NCBI GenBank assembly: GCA_031289325.1
Contig: JAITPS010000226.1
Coordinates: 1 to 5,315, forward strand
Origin: Candidatus Methanovirga meridionalis
GTDB taxonomy: Archaea > Methanobacteriota > Methanobacteria > Methanobacteriales > Methanobacteriaceae
Direction of reading: 5' to 3'
Length of the DNA stretch: 5,315 nt
A program made the translations under genes and the position numbers. Position 1 is the first letter of the stretch; each line of letters opens with the position of its first letter. Of this stretch, positions 1 through 5,315 are shown in pieces. The notes beneath the pieces are model-generated. The model did no database searches and had not been told where the DNA came from. It worked only from the letters and a program-made list of their open reading frames with translations.

Positions 1-144
1 TTAAACTCCAGATTCACAACTTTTTATGTTGGGTTAGCTAAAATAATTAGTACAAATATTGGTGAAAGTATAATAAAATTATTAACCAATCAGATAAGTT
101 TAAATTCTATAACTTTTAATTTAATGGTAAGGTTAAATTCATAA
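1..144 (+). CDS. 3' end of an unidentified upstream gene (partial)
   Basis: Frame 1 is open from the first base to a TAA at 142-144, giving 47 residues without a start codon that would make sense as a complete gene. In DNA this AT-rich, stop codons are frequent, so an uninterrupted run of 47 codons at a window edge suggests the C-terminus of a gene beginning outside the window. Codon choice (TTA, ATA, AGA, AAT) matches the genes downstream. The peptide ends in NLMVRLNS and contains a mildly amphipathic stretch around GESIIKLLTNQ, but I recognise no domain. It lies on the same strand as the glycosyltransferases, about 115 bp upstream. It could also be a chance open frame in non-coding DNA. Confidence 0.4.
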   Translation, partial: LNSRFTTFYVGLAKIISTNIGESIIKLLTNQISLNSITFNLMVRLNS

Positions 145-188
145 AAAAGGTAAAAGTTTAGAAATCAGAATTATTATAATTAATTATT

Positions 189-231
189 AAATAAAAATTT
201 ATTTTCATAGATAAGATATTATCTTAAATAA
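189..231 (+). promoter_or_regulatory. Candidate promoter region of the first glycosyltransferase gene
   Basis: The 115-bp gap between the upstream open frame and the first glycosyltransferase is almost pure A/T. It holds two archaeal TATA-like elements: one in the A-run/TTTATTT stretch at about 194-204, and TTAAATA at 224-230. The first would place a transcription start near 226-230 and give a leader of about 30 nt; the second would give an almost leaderless message. No Shine-Dalgarno sequence is visible before the ATG at 260. In DNA of this composition TATA-like words are common, so the placement is weak. Confidence 0.3.
212..226. repeat. Perfect 15-bp palindrome upstream of the first glycosyltransferase
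   Basis: TAAGATA-T-TATCTTA is a perfect 7-bp inverted repeat around a single central base. It sits 33 bp before the preferred ATG at 260 and overlaps the downstream TATA-like element at 224-230. That geometry would suit an operator for a dimeric regulator. A second, lower-complexity inverted repeat (AAATAAA-AA-TTTATTT, 189-204) lies just upstream. Neither is repeated before the other two paralogues, so a shared regulon is not supported. Confidence 0.35.
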
Positions 232-259
232 TGTATTAATATTGATAATAAATAATGTA

Positions 260-1741
260 ATGATTAACATGAATATTTTAAAGAAAAATCTAAACTTTGA
301 TGAAATTATAGGTATAGGATTATTTATTTTAAGTATAATTTTATTATTGGTTATGTTGGTTTTAGGATTAAATCAAGCATTATGGTTAGATGAAGTTTAT
401 ACTATTAATTTAATAGCATTATCTTTCAAATTGATGCTACTTACTACTGCAGGGGATGTTCATCCCCCATTATATTATATTATCTTAAAATCTATTTCAA
501 TGATTTTACCACATCCAGTATCTCTTAATATTATCCTATATAAATTAGTTTCAGTTGTCCCATTGGTTTTATTATTATATTTTAGTTTAATAAAATTAAG
601 GAAAGATTTTGGTTGGCTAACAGCAGGTATTTTCGGATTCTGTATTATCACGATGCCTAAAATGATGATTTATGGTATTCAAATTAGAATGTACTCTTGG
701 GTAATGTTTTTTTTAACAATGAGTTTTTATTACTTTTATAAAATTTCTAAGCAACCAAATAATAAAAATTGGATTATATTCACTATATTTAGTTTATTAG
801 CAGCTTATACTCACTATTATGGAACAATAGCTATTGCTTTTATATATTTATTCATGATTTTAAAAAATAAAAATTTGATAAAAACATGGATATTATCCTC
901 AGTAACTATAGTATTATTTTATATTCCATGGGTATTTATTTTTCTTAAAAGAACTGTATTTGGAGATAATCAATGGCATATTCCAACATTTCAAGATGTA
1001 ATTGATGTAATAGGATTTATATTTTCACCCCATTATCATGATTATGATATGACTGAATTAGGTATCCTATTTTTTATAATATTTATAATATTAATAATAT
1101 ACTATATATTCCAAATAAGTAAAGATAAAAAGAATTCTTCAACACTGATTAATGAAGGATTTTTTATTTTAGTAGTTACAACATCCTTCGCATTATTATT
1201 TTCTGCTTTGATTAGACCTATGTTTTATGCAAAATATGTTTTTGTTGTTATAGGTTGTTTTTGGTTATCTTTTTCGATTTTATTATCTAAAATCCATTTA
1301 AGAAGGATGATATTTGTTCCAATTTTAATATTTATAATAGTTATAGGTTTATTTAATAGTGTTACTTTTTTAAGCTCTGAAAATACTTCTAAAATCGCTG
1401 AATTAGAATTTAAAAATTATTTAAATCAAATTGGAGAAAATGATACAATAATTTATATTGGTCCTCATCTAATGATTAAATTTTTTGATTTCTATTTAAT
1501 TAATAAAACATTTGTTGTTTGGACTAATAGTTCTTCAGATATCATGAATATAAATGAAGGGTTGAAAAAAGGAAAAGTTTGGGTTTTTGATAATGATGCT
1601 AATGGATTTCCAGAATTATATGGTGGATTATCTTTATTTAATAATACTTTAATTGAAAATGGGTTAAAATTAGATAAAATTGGAGAAATAAAATCCATAA
1701 AATATATGACTTACCCTCGCTATATGTATATTGTTAGTTAA
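260..1741 (+). CDS. GT39/PMT_2-like membrane glycosyltransferase (copy 1, intact)
   Basis: A 493-residue polytopic membrane protein that probably transfers a sugar from a polyprenyl (dolichyl-type) phosphate donor to a cell-surface acceptor on the outer face of the membrane. TM1 covers about residues 17-37. It is followed by an external loop with D44-E45 (the acidic pair that is catalytic in PMT/ArnT-type GT-C enzymes) and DVHPPLYY at 66-73. R143 in IRMYSW and THYY at 184-187 are further PMT_2 family signatures. About eleven hydrophobic segments end near residue 372. The last 120 residues are hydrophilic and presumably form an external alpha/beta domain. An in-frame TTG at 242 would add six residues, but all three paralogues begin M-x-x-M, which supports the ATG at 260 (ATG 269 is also possible). 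Donor sugar and acceptor cannot be read from the sequence. Family assignment is firm; substrate is unknown. Confidence 0.88.
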   Translation: MINMNILKKNLNFDEIIGIGLFILSIILLLVMLVLGLNQALWLDEVYTINLIALSFKLMLLTTAGDVHPPLYYIILKSISMILPHPVSLNIILYKLVSVVPLVLLLYFSLIKLRKDFGWLTAGIFGFCIITMPKMMIYGIQIRMYSWVMFFLTMSFYYFYKISKQPNNKNWIIFTIFSLLAAYTHYYGTIAIAFIYLFMILKNKNLIKTWILSSVTIVLFYIPWVFIFLKRTVFGDNQWHIPTFQDVIDVIGFIFSPHYHDYDMTELGILFFIIFIILIIYYIFQISKDKKNSSTLINEGFFILVVTTSFALLFSALIRPMFYAKYVFVVIGCFWLSFSILLSKIHLRRMIFVPILIFIIVIGLFNSVTFLSSENTSKIAELEFKNYLNQIGENDTIIYIGPHLMIKFFDFYLINKTFVVWTNSSSDIMNINEGLKKGKVWVFDNDANGFPELYGGLSLFNNTLIENGLKLDKIGEIKSIKYMTYPRYMYIVS

Positions 1742-1772
1742 TACAAATTATTTTTAAATGATAGAATTAAAC

Positions 1773-1778
1773 TTTTTT
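1773..1778 (+). terminator. Oligo-T candidate terminator after copy 1
   Basis: A run of six T follows the copy 1 stop codon by about 31 bp, inside a 77-bp spacer. Archaeal RNA polymerase commonly terminates at oligo-T tracts without a stable hairpin, and none is seen here. T-runs are common in this DNA, so support is weak. Confidence 0.25.
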
Positions 1779-1781
1779 ATC

Positions 1782-1797
1782 AAAAATTTACAATAAA
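1782..1797 (+). promoter_or_regulatory. Candidate TATA element before copy 2
   Basis: An A-run followed by TTTACAATAAAT lies about 25-35 bp before the ATG at 1819. This fits an archaeal BRE/TATA arrangement with a very short leader. No ribosome binding site is visible before that ATG. The element could be a relic, since the gene behind it is broken. Confidence 0.25.
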
Positions 1798-2031
1798 TAG
1801 GAATAATTAACAAACTGAATGATGTTTATGAATATTTTAAAGAAAAATTATGGTCTTAATGAATATGTTGGGGTTTGCTTATTTATTCTAAGTATAGTTC
1901 TATTTGTTTTTTTGTTATATAATGGAATAAATCAAACATCATGGGAAGATGAAGGATATACTCTTAATTTAATAAGTAAATCACTTAAAGACATAATTTT
2001 CATTACTGCAGGGGATGTTCATCCTCCATTG

Positions 2032-2485
2032 TATTACATCATCTTAAAAGTGGGGATGGAATTCTGTTCATTATTTATATCTTCAGGTTCATTCAATGCA
2101 TCAAATATGTTTAATTCCTATTATTCATTAAACATTATTGAAGCTAAATTAATATCCACTATCTCCTTAATTTTATTATTATATTTTAGTTTTACAAAGT
2201 TAAAAAAAGGTTTTGGATGGCTAACTTCAGGCATTTTTGGATTTTGTATTGCTACAATGCCTAAGATAGTGAGTTATGGCACTGAAATTAGAATGTATTC
2301 ATGGGTATGTTTTTTGTAACTTTAAGTTTTTACTATTGTTATAAAATCACTGAAAATCCTAATAAGAAAAATTGGATTATATTCTCTATTTTTAGCTTGA
2401 TGGATGCTTATACTCATTATCATGTAACAATTGCTATTGGGTTCATATATTTAATTTTAATATGTGTCATAATTTTAAAAAATAG
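2032..2485 (+). repeat. Paralogue repeat, copy in pseudogene (near-identical to 3784-4238)
   Basis: By hand alignment, 2032-2267 differs from 3784-4019 at 6 of 236 positions, and 2310-2485 differs from 4063-4238 at 12 of 176 positions. The intervening 42 bases, and the sequence on either side, are clearly more divergent. Sharp borders between near-identical and diverged sequence inside one gene pair indicate recent recombination or gene conversion rather than simple duplication. The tracts encode the loop after DVHPPLYY, including an insertion of about 15 residues absent from copy 1, and TM segments 2-6. Confidence 0.8.
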
Positions 2486-3123
2486 ATCTTTAGTAAAAAA
2501 TTGGATATTATCCATAATAACTACTATATTGCTTTATATGCCTTGGATAATGTTATTTATTAATAAAAGTAAATATTTTAATGACAATGGTTGGTTTATT
2601 CCATCATTTTTAAATATAATTCAAACTATAAATTTTATATTTTCGCCAACAAATATGGATCAAACATGAATTATTCTTTTAATCTATATTTTGTTGTAGA
2701 AGTTTTATTATTTTTATTTTCTTTAATATTGCCCTTTTTTATAAATTAAAAGAGAAAAAAATTAAAAATAAAAATAGAAGGAATATATTGATTTATGGAG
2801 GGTATACTCTTCTAATACTCACGATTTCTTTTGCACTAATATTTTCTATTTTAATCAAGCCAATGTTTAGAGAACATTACATAATGGTAGTTTTAGGTTG
2901 CTTTTGGTTATCTTTTTCAGTTTTATTAACTAAACTATATTCAAAAAAGATAATATTTGTGCCAACTTTAATAATTTTATTATTTGCTGGCATAGTTAGT
3001 TGTACTACATTTATATATCATGAAAATTTAGAAAAATCTGGTGATATTGATTTTAAAGATTGTATAAGTAAAATAAATGAAAATGATGCAATAATAGCTA
3101 TTGGACCTCCATGGATACCATAT

Positions 3124-3273
3124 TATAGTACATCCCAAAGCTTTTATAACTAATAATCAGATAAGATGACAAATGGCAGAAATTTTGAAATGATCATTTA
3201 TAGTGTTAATAACCTTAATTCTGGTTAAATGGATCCATGAACATATGTCTCAAAAGTTAAGGGAAGTACTATA
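3124..3273. mobile_element. Possible small inverted-repeat insertion (MITE-like) in the pseudogene
   Basis: Alignment to the two intact paralogues leaves about 150 bp unmatched between the GPPWIPY coding part and the LNYLKE coding part. The edges of that extra segment are an imperfect inverted repeat: 3124-3145 matches the reverse complement of 3252-3273 at 18 of 22 positions, starting TATAGTAC on each side. There is no coding capacity, and the segment breaks the reading frame. Flanking TA dinucleotides could be a Tc1/IS630-style target duplication, but no longer duplication is evident, and removing the element does not cleanly restore the frame. It may instead be unrelated junk or a local rearrangement. 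Confidence 0.4.
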
Positions 3274-3570
3274 TTTAAACTATTTGAAAGAAATTTTAAA
3301 GCGAAATAATTATATTTGGTGGAATAATAATCCTTCAATAATTCAAGATATAGATGAAGGATTAAGTAATGGTAATGTATATGTTTTTGACTTAAACTCA
3401 TCCATTGAATACCCAACAATGAATGATTTTAATAAAACAATAATTGAAAATGGATTTTCATTGACAAAAATAAAGGATATATCCAAATTTGAAGAATATC
3501 CTACTCATGTCTATATGATTAATCAATGAAATATTAATAAGTTAATTATTTGACTAATAAAAGTTATAAT

Positions 3571-3582
3571 TAAGGTAGTACA
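3571..3582 (+). promoter_or_regulatory. Ribosome binding site of copy 3
   Basis: AAGGT at 3572-3576 lies 6 nt before the ATG at 3583. This is the only one of the three paralogues with a recognisable Shine-Dalgarno-like sequence, and it supports 3583 as the start. The spacer to the pseudogene is only 53 bp and has no convincing separate promoter, so copy 3 may be co-transcribed with it. Confidence 0.45.
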
Positions 3583-5124
3583 ATGAATGCAATGAAAAAT
3601 TACAAATTAATTGACATTATTGGGATTTGTTTATTTGTTTCAAGTATTATTTTATTATTGATCATGTTAATTTTAGGATTAAATCAGTCTATATGGTTTG
3701 ATGAAACATTTACTCTTAAGTTAATATCCATGTCTTTTAAGGATATGATTTTTGCTACAGCTAAAGATGTTCACCCTCCATTATATTACATCATCTTAAA
3801 AGTGGGGACGGAATTCTGTTCATTATTTATATCTTCAGGTTCATTCAATGCATCAGATATGTTTAATTCATATTATTCATTAAACATTATTGTAGCTAAA
3901 TTAATATCCACTATCCCCTTAATTTTATTATTATATTTTAGTTTTACAAAGTTAAAAAAAGGTTTTGGATGGCTAACTTCAGGCATTTTTGGATTTTGTA
4001 TTGTTACAATGCCTAAGATGATGATTTATTGTACTCAAATTCGTATGTACTCATGGGGCATTTTTTTTGTAACTTTAAGTTTTTACTATTGTTATAAAAT
4101 CACTGAAGACCCTAATAAGAAAAATTGGATTATATTCTCTATTTTTAGCTTGATGGCTATTTATACTCATTATTATGCAACAATTGCTATTGGATTCATA
4201 TATTTACTTTTAATATATCACATAATTTTAAAAAATAGAAAAATGCTTAAAAATTGGATATTATCTTCAGTAACTATAATATTAGTTTATATTCCATGGT
4301 TACTTATATTTATTAATGAAAGTAAATATTTTAATAGTAATCAATGGCATGTTCCCACATTTCAATATTTAATTGATACAATAGGATTTATATGTTCTCC
4401 GATATACGATTATTATTTTTATTTTGAGCATACAACTATTTTGGGAATATTATTTTTTGTATCATTACTAATCTTTTTAATATATATGTATTTTAGTAGA
4501 AAAAAAATCTTAGTAGAAAAAAAATCTGAAAAATCTTTTTTCATGTTTATTGGTTGGGGAGGAATATTTGTTTTATTTGTGACAACATTTTTTGCAATAA
4601 TATTCTCTGTTTTAGTTAAACCAATGTTTGAAATAAGGTATACTATTTTATTATTAGGATGTTTTTGGTTATCTTTCGCTGTTTTACTAAGTAGATCTTC
4701 TTCACAAAAAATAATATTTGTTCCTATTTTTTTTATTATCTTAGTAATAGGCATGATAAATTTTGTTACATTTATAGATTCTGAGATTAATTTTAAATCA
4801 GATAATTTAGAATTCATGGAAGTTATATCCCAAATAAATGAAAATGACACTATTATATCTTTATATCCTTCAGGTTCTTTATTTGATGATTTTTTTAAAT
4901 TTTATTTTAAGAATAACAAATTTTTTAGTAATGAAAATAATTTTACAATAATTTCGGAGATAAATGAAAGATTAAAAAAGGGTAAGATATGGATTTTAAT
5001 ACCTGATGGTAATGAATATGAGTTTAATAAGTTAATAACTGAAAATGGACTCAAATTAAAAGGAAATAGTCTAATAAGACTAAAAATTCTCGCGCCATGC
5101 CATATATATTTGATTAATATATGA
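3583..5124 (+). CDS. GT39/PMT_2-like membrane glycosyltransferase (copy 3, intact)
   Basis: A 513-residue paralogue of copy 1 with the same architecture and presumably the same chemistry: sugar transfer from a polyprenyl-phosphate donor at the external membrane face. TM1 spans about residues 12-33, D40-E41 is the catalytic-type acidic pair, DVHPPLYY is at 62-69, R154 lies in IRMYSW and THYY is at 195-198. The last hydrophobic segment ends near 397, followed by a hydrophilic C-terminal domain of about 115 residues. Relative to copy 1 it has an extra loop of about 15 residues (around 78-99, rich in S, F and N) that it shares only with the pseudogene. Loop residues 304-315 are encoded by an exact 17-bp tandem duplication. 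The start is supported by the Shine-Dalgarno sequence and the M-x-x-M alignment. The different external loop and C-terminal domain suggest an acceptor or donor different from copy 1, but this is inference. Confidence 0.88.
   Translation: MNAMKNYKLIDIIGICLFVSSIILLLIMLILGLNQSIWFDETFTLKLISMSFKDMIFATAKDVHPPLYYIILKVGTEFCSLFISSGSFNASDMFNSYYSLNIIVAKLISTIPLILLLYFSFTKLKKGFGWLTSGIFGFCIVTMPKMMIYCTQIRMYSWGIFFVTLSFYYCYKITEDPNKKNWIIFSIFSLMAIYTHYYATIAIGFIYLLLIYHIILKNRKMLKNWILSSVTIILVYIPWLLIFINESKYFNSNQWHVPTFQYLIDTIGFICSPIYDYYFYFEHTTILGILFFVSLLIFLIYMYFSRKKILVEKKSEKSFFMFIGWGGIFVLFVTTFFAIIFSVLVKPMFEIRYTILLLGCFWLSFAVLLSRSSSQKIIFVPIFFIILVIGMINFVTFIDSEINFKSDNLEFMEVISQINENDTIISLYPSGSLFDDFFKFYFKNNKFFSNENNFTIISEINERLKKGKIWILIPDGNEYEFNKLITENGLKLKGNSLIRLKILAPCHIYLINI
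3784..4238 (+). repeat. Paralogue repeat, copy in intact gene (near-identical to 2032-2485)
   Basis: This is the partner of the conversion tracts in the pseudogene; the near-identical blocks are 3784-4019 and 4063-4238. Outside them, copies 2 and 3 diverge strongly at both the DNA and protein level, for example in the first 200 bp of each gene. Confidence 0.8.
4494..4527 (+). repeat. Exact 17-bp tandem duplication with two A8 tracts inside copy 3
   Basis: 4494-4510 and 4511-4527 are identical 17-mers (TAGTAG, eight A, TCT), followed by a partial third motif (GAAAAATCT). The unit is not a multiple of three, so each copy is read in a different frame (SRKKI, then VEKKS). With a single copy the frame would hit TGA directly after I309. 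The full-length protein therefore depends on the two-copy state. Neither copy 1 nor the pseudogene has this duplication at the equivalent loop. Confidence 0.85.
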
Positions 5125-5136
5125 TATGATGTTAAC

Positions 5137-5184
5137 TTTTTTCACTAAAAATATTGTAATTTTCACATATAGTGATATAAAAAA
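5137..5184. terminator. Oligo-T and inverted-repeat candidate terminator, possibly bidirectional
   Basis: Six T at 5137-5142 begin 12 bp after the copy 3 stop. TTTTTTCACTA (5137-5147) is complementary to TAGTGA plus a later A-run at 5170-5184, with a 3-nt bulge; a smaller TCAC/GTGA hairpin (5163-5175) overlaps it. Either strand would end in a T-rich tail, which would suit the convergent arrangement of copy 3 and the minus-strand intron. The hairpin is weak. Confidence 0.3.
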
Positions 5185-5201
5185 TGTTTGTAGCCTATGT
5201 C

Positions 5202-5236
5202 GGATAAAATTAGGAGGTTTCCCTCCTAACCTCTCC
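5202..5236 (-). ncRNA. Group II intron domain VI with bulged branch-point adenosine
   Basis: Domain VI starts after a 3-nt linker from domain V. An 8-bp perfect stem (UUAGGAGG with CCUCCUAA) is capped by GAAA. Below it, GAGG pairs with UUUU through three G-U pairs and one A-U pair. An unpaired A at 5205 follows, then GGA pairs with UCC. The bulged A is the expected lariat branch point. Confidence 0.85.
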
Positions 5237-5239
5237 TAA

Positions 5240-5273
5240 GAACGGCTCGTGTCACTTTCATGACAAGCCGCTC
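5240..5273 (-). ncRNA. Group II intron domain V (catalytic hairpin)
   Basis: Exactly 34 nt, the standard size. The minus strand begins GAGC with the AGC catalytic triad. A 9-bp lower stem (GAGCGGCUU with GAGCCGUUC) is followed by the typical two-base AC bulge, a 5-bp upper stem (GUCAU with GUGAC) and a GAAA tetraloop. The triad and bulge are those of IIA/IIB-type introns rather than the CGC triad of many IIC introns. Confidence 0.9.
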
Positions 5274-5315
5274 AAGCATATCTTTATCTGTTAGTGTGAG
5301 AATCTTCGTTTAACT

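Larger units (their letters stand above)
1819..3529 (+). pseudogene. GT39/PMT_2-like glycosyltransferase pseudogene (copy 2)
   Basis: This region aligns end to end with the intact copies but is split over several frames. The first piece (1819-2319) keeps M-x-x-M, the DE pair (WEDEGY), DVHPPLYY and IRMYSW. A 1-nt loss in the G run at 2303-2305 (three G where copy 3 has four) then brings in a stop at 2317-2319. Homology continues in another frame at 2301-2669 (FYYCYK, THYH), passes through at least two more frame changes at about 2650-2745, and resumes in a frame open from 2683 (recognisably homologous from about 2731) to the stop at 3151-3153 (FALIFSILIKPMF, NDAIIAIGPP). After an extra segment of about 150 bp, the C-terminal domain continues to 3529 (DIDEGL, YPTHVYMINQ). 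Without the insertion the ancestor would have been about 520 residues, close to copy 3. A functional protein is unlikely unless several lesions are sequencing errors. Confidence 0.85.
5199..5315 (-). mobile_element. Group II intron, 3' end (domains V-VI and part of domain IV), truncated by window
   Basis: On the minus strand, a canonical domain V and domain VI are followed by a 3' terminal AC at 5200-5199. The branch-point A at 5205 is the seventh base from that end, the usual position. The segment is visibly richer in G/C than the surrounding DNA, consistent with an acquired element. The part upstream of domain V (5315-5274 in minus-strand order) should be the 3' arm of domain IV. It has stops in the frames I read, so any reverse transcriptase/maturase gene ends at or beyond the right edge. 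The intron is antisense and convergent to the glycosyltransferases and lies 75 bp after the copy 3 stop. Whether it is complete and mobile cannot be seen here. Confidence 0.85.

Noticed and set aside
242..259. TTG at 242 as the start of copy 1
   Set aside because: It has no ribosome binding site, the six extra residues have no counterpart in the paralogues, and all three copies align from an ATG giving M-x-x-M (260, 1819, 3583).
1492..1698. 68-codon open frame on the minus strand
   Set aside because: It lies entirely within copy 1, opposite its well-conserved C-terminal domain, and shows no recognisable domain or start signal.
2666..2746. Small independent gene starting at the ATG at 2666
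   Set aside because: The translation is a hydrophobic stretch that aligns in position with a TM segment of the paralogues, so it is a frame-shifted piece of the pseudogene.
3225..3419. 64-codon open frame on the minus strand
   Set aside because: It overlaps the C-terminal part of the pseudogene in antisense and has no independent support.
4419..4850. 143-codon open frame on the minus strand
   Set aside because: It is the antisense of TM segments and the C-terminal domain of copy 3; its Lys/Ile-rich composition is what antisense of AT-rich membrane coding DNA gives.
5240..5273. Strong GC hairpin as a rho-independent terminator of copy 3
   Set aside because: It is not followed by a T-run on the plus strand, and its exact 34-nt length, AGC triad, AC bulge and GAAA loop match group II intron domain V.
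1..5315. CRISPR array, tRNA or rRNA genes
   Set aside because: There are no regularly spaced direct repeats, and I saw no tRNA-like cloverleaf or rRNA-like GC-rich conserved sequence on either strand.

Overview
The window is very AT-rich. Its protein-coding part uses TTA, ATA, AAA and AGA codons heavily, and it holds a tandem family of large membrane glycosyltransferases with a DE motif, a DVHPPLYY motif, an IRMYSW motif and a THYY motif. This looks most like a host-associated methanogen of the Methanobacteriales (Methanobrevibacter or Methanosphaera type). That assignment is an inference from composition and protein style; a low-GC Bacillota genome is not excluded.

Layout, left to right: (1) 1-144, an open frame with no start inside the window, probably the 3' end of an upstream gene. 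(2) 145-259, an AT-rich intergenic region with a perfect 15-bp palindrome and TATA-like sequences. (3) 260-1741, an intact GT39/PMT_2-like glycosyltransferase (493 aa). (4) 1819-3529, a second paralogue that is a pseudogene: it has a clear 1-nt deletion near 2303, further frame changes at about 2650-2745, and an extra segment of about 150 bp at 3124-3273 bounded by imperfect inverted repeats. (5) 3583-5124, a third, intact paralogue (513 aa) carrying an exact 17-bp tandem duplication that is needed for its present reading frame. (6) 5125-5198, a short spacer with an oligo-T run and inverted repeats. (7) 5199-5315 on the minus strand, the 3' end of a group II intron: a canonical 34-nt domain V, then domain VI with a bulged branch-point A and a 3' terminal AC. 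The intron body runs out of the window to the right.

The three glycosyltransferase copies probably arose by tandem duplication and act (or acted) at the outer face of the cytoplasmic membrane, moving sugars from polyprenyl-phosphate donors to surface glycans or glycoproteins. The copies are mosaic. The dead middle copy is nearly identical to copy 3 in two internal tracts (about 97% and 93%), while its 5' end is closer to copy 1. This suggests recombination or gene conversion, so the pseudogene may serve as a sequence reservoir. The most noteworthy items are the group II intron tail, the mosaic paralogues, the 17-bp slippage-prone duplication and the inverted-repeat-bounded insertion.
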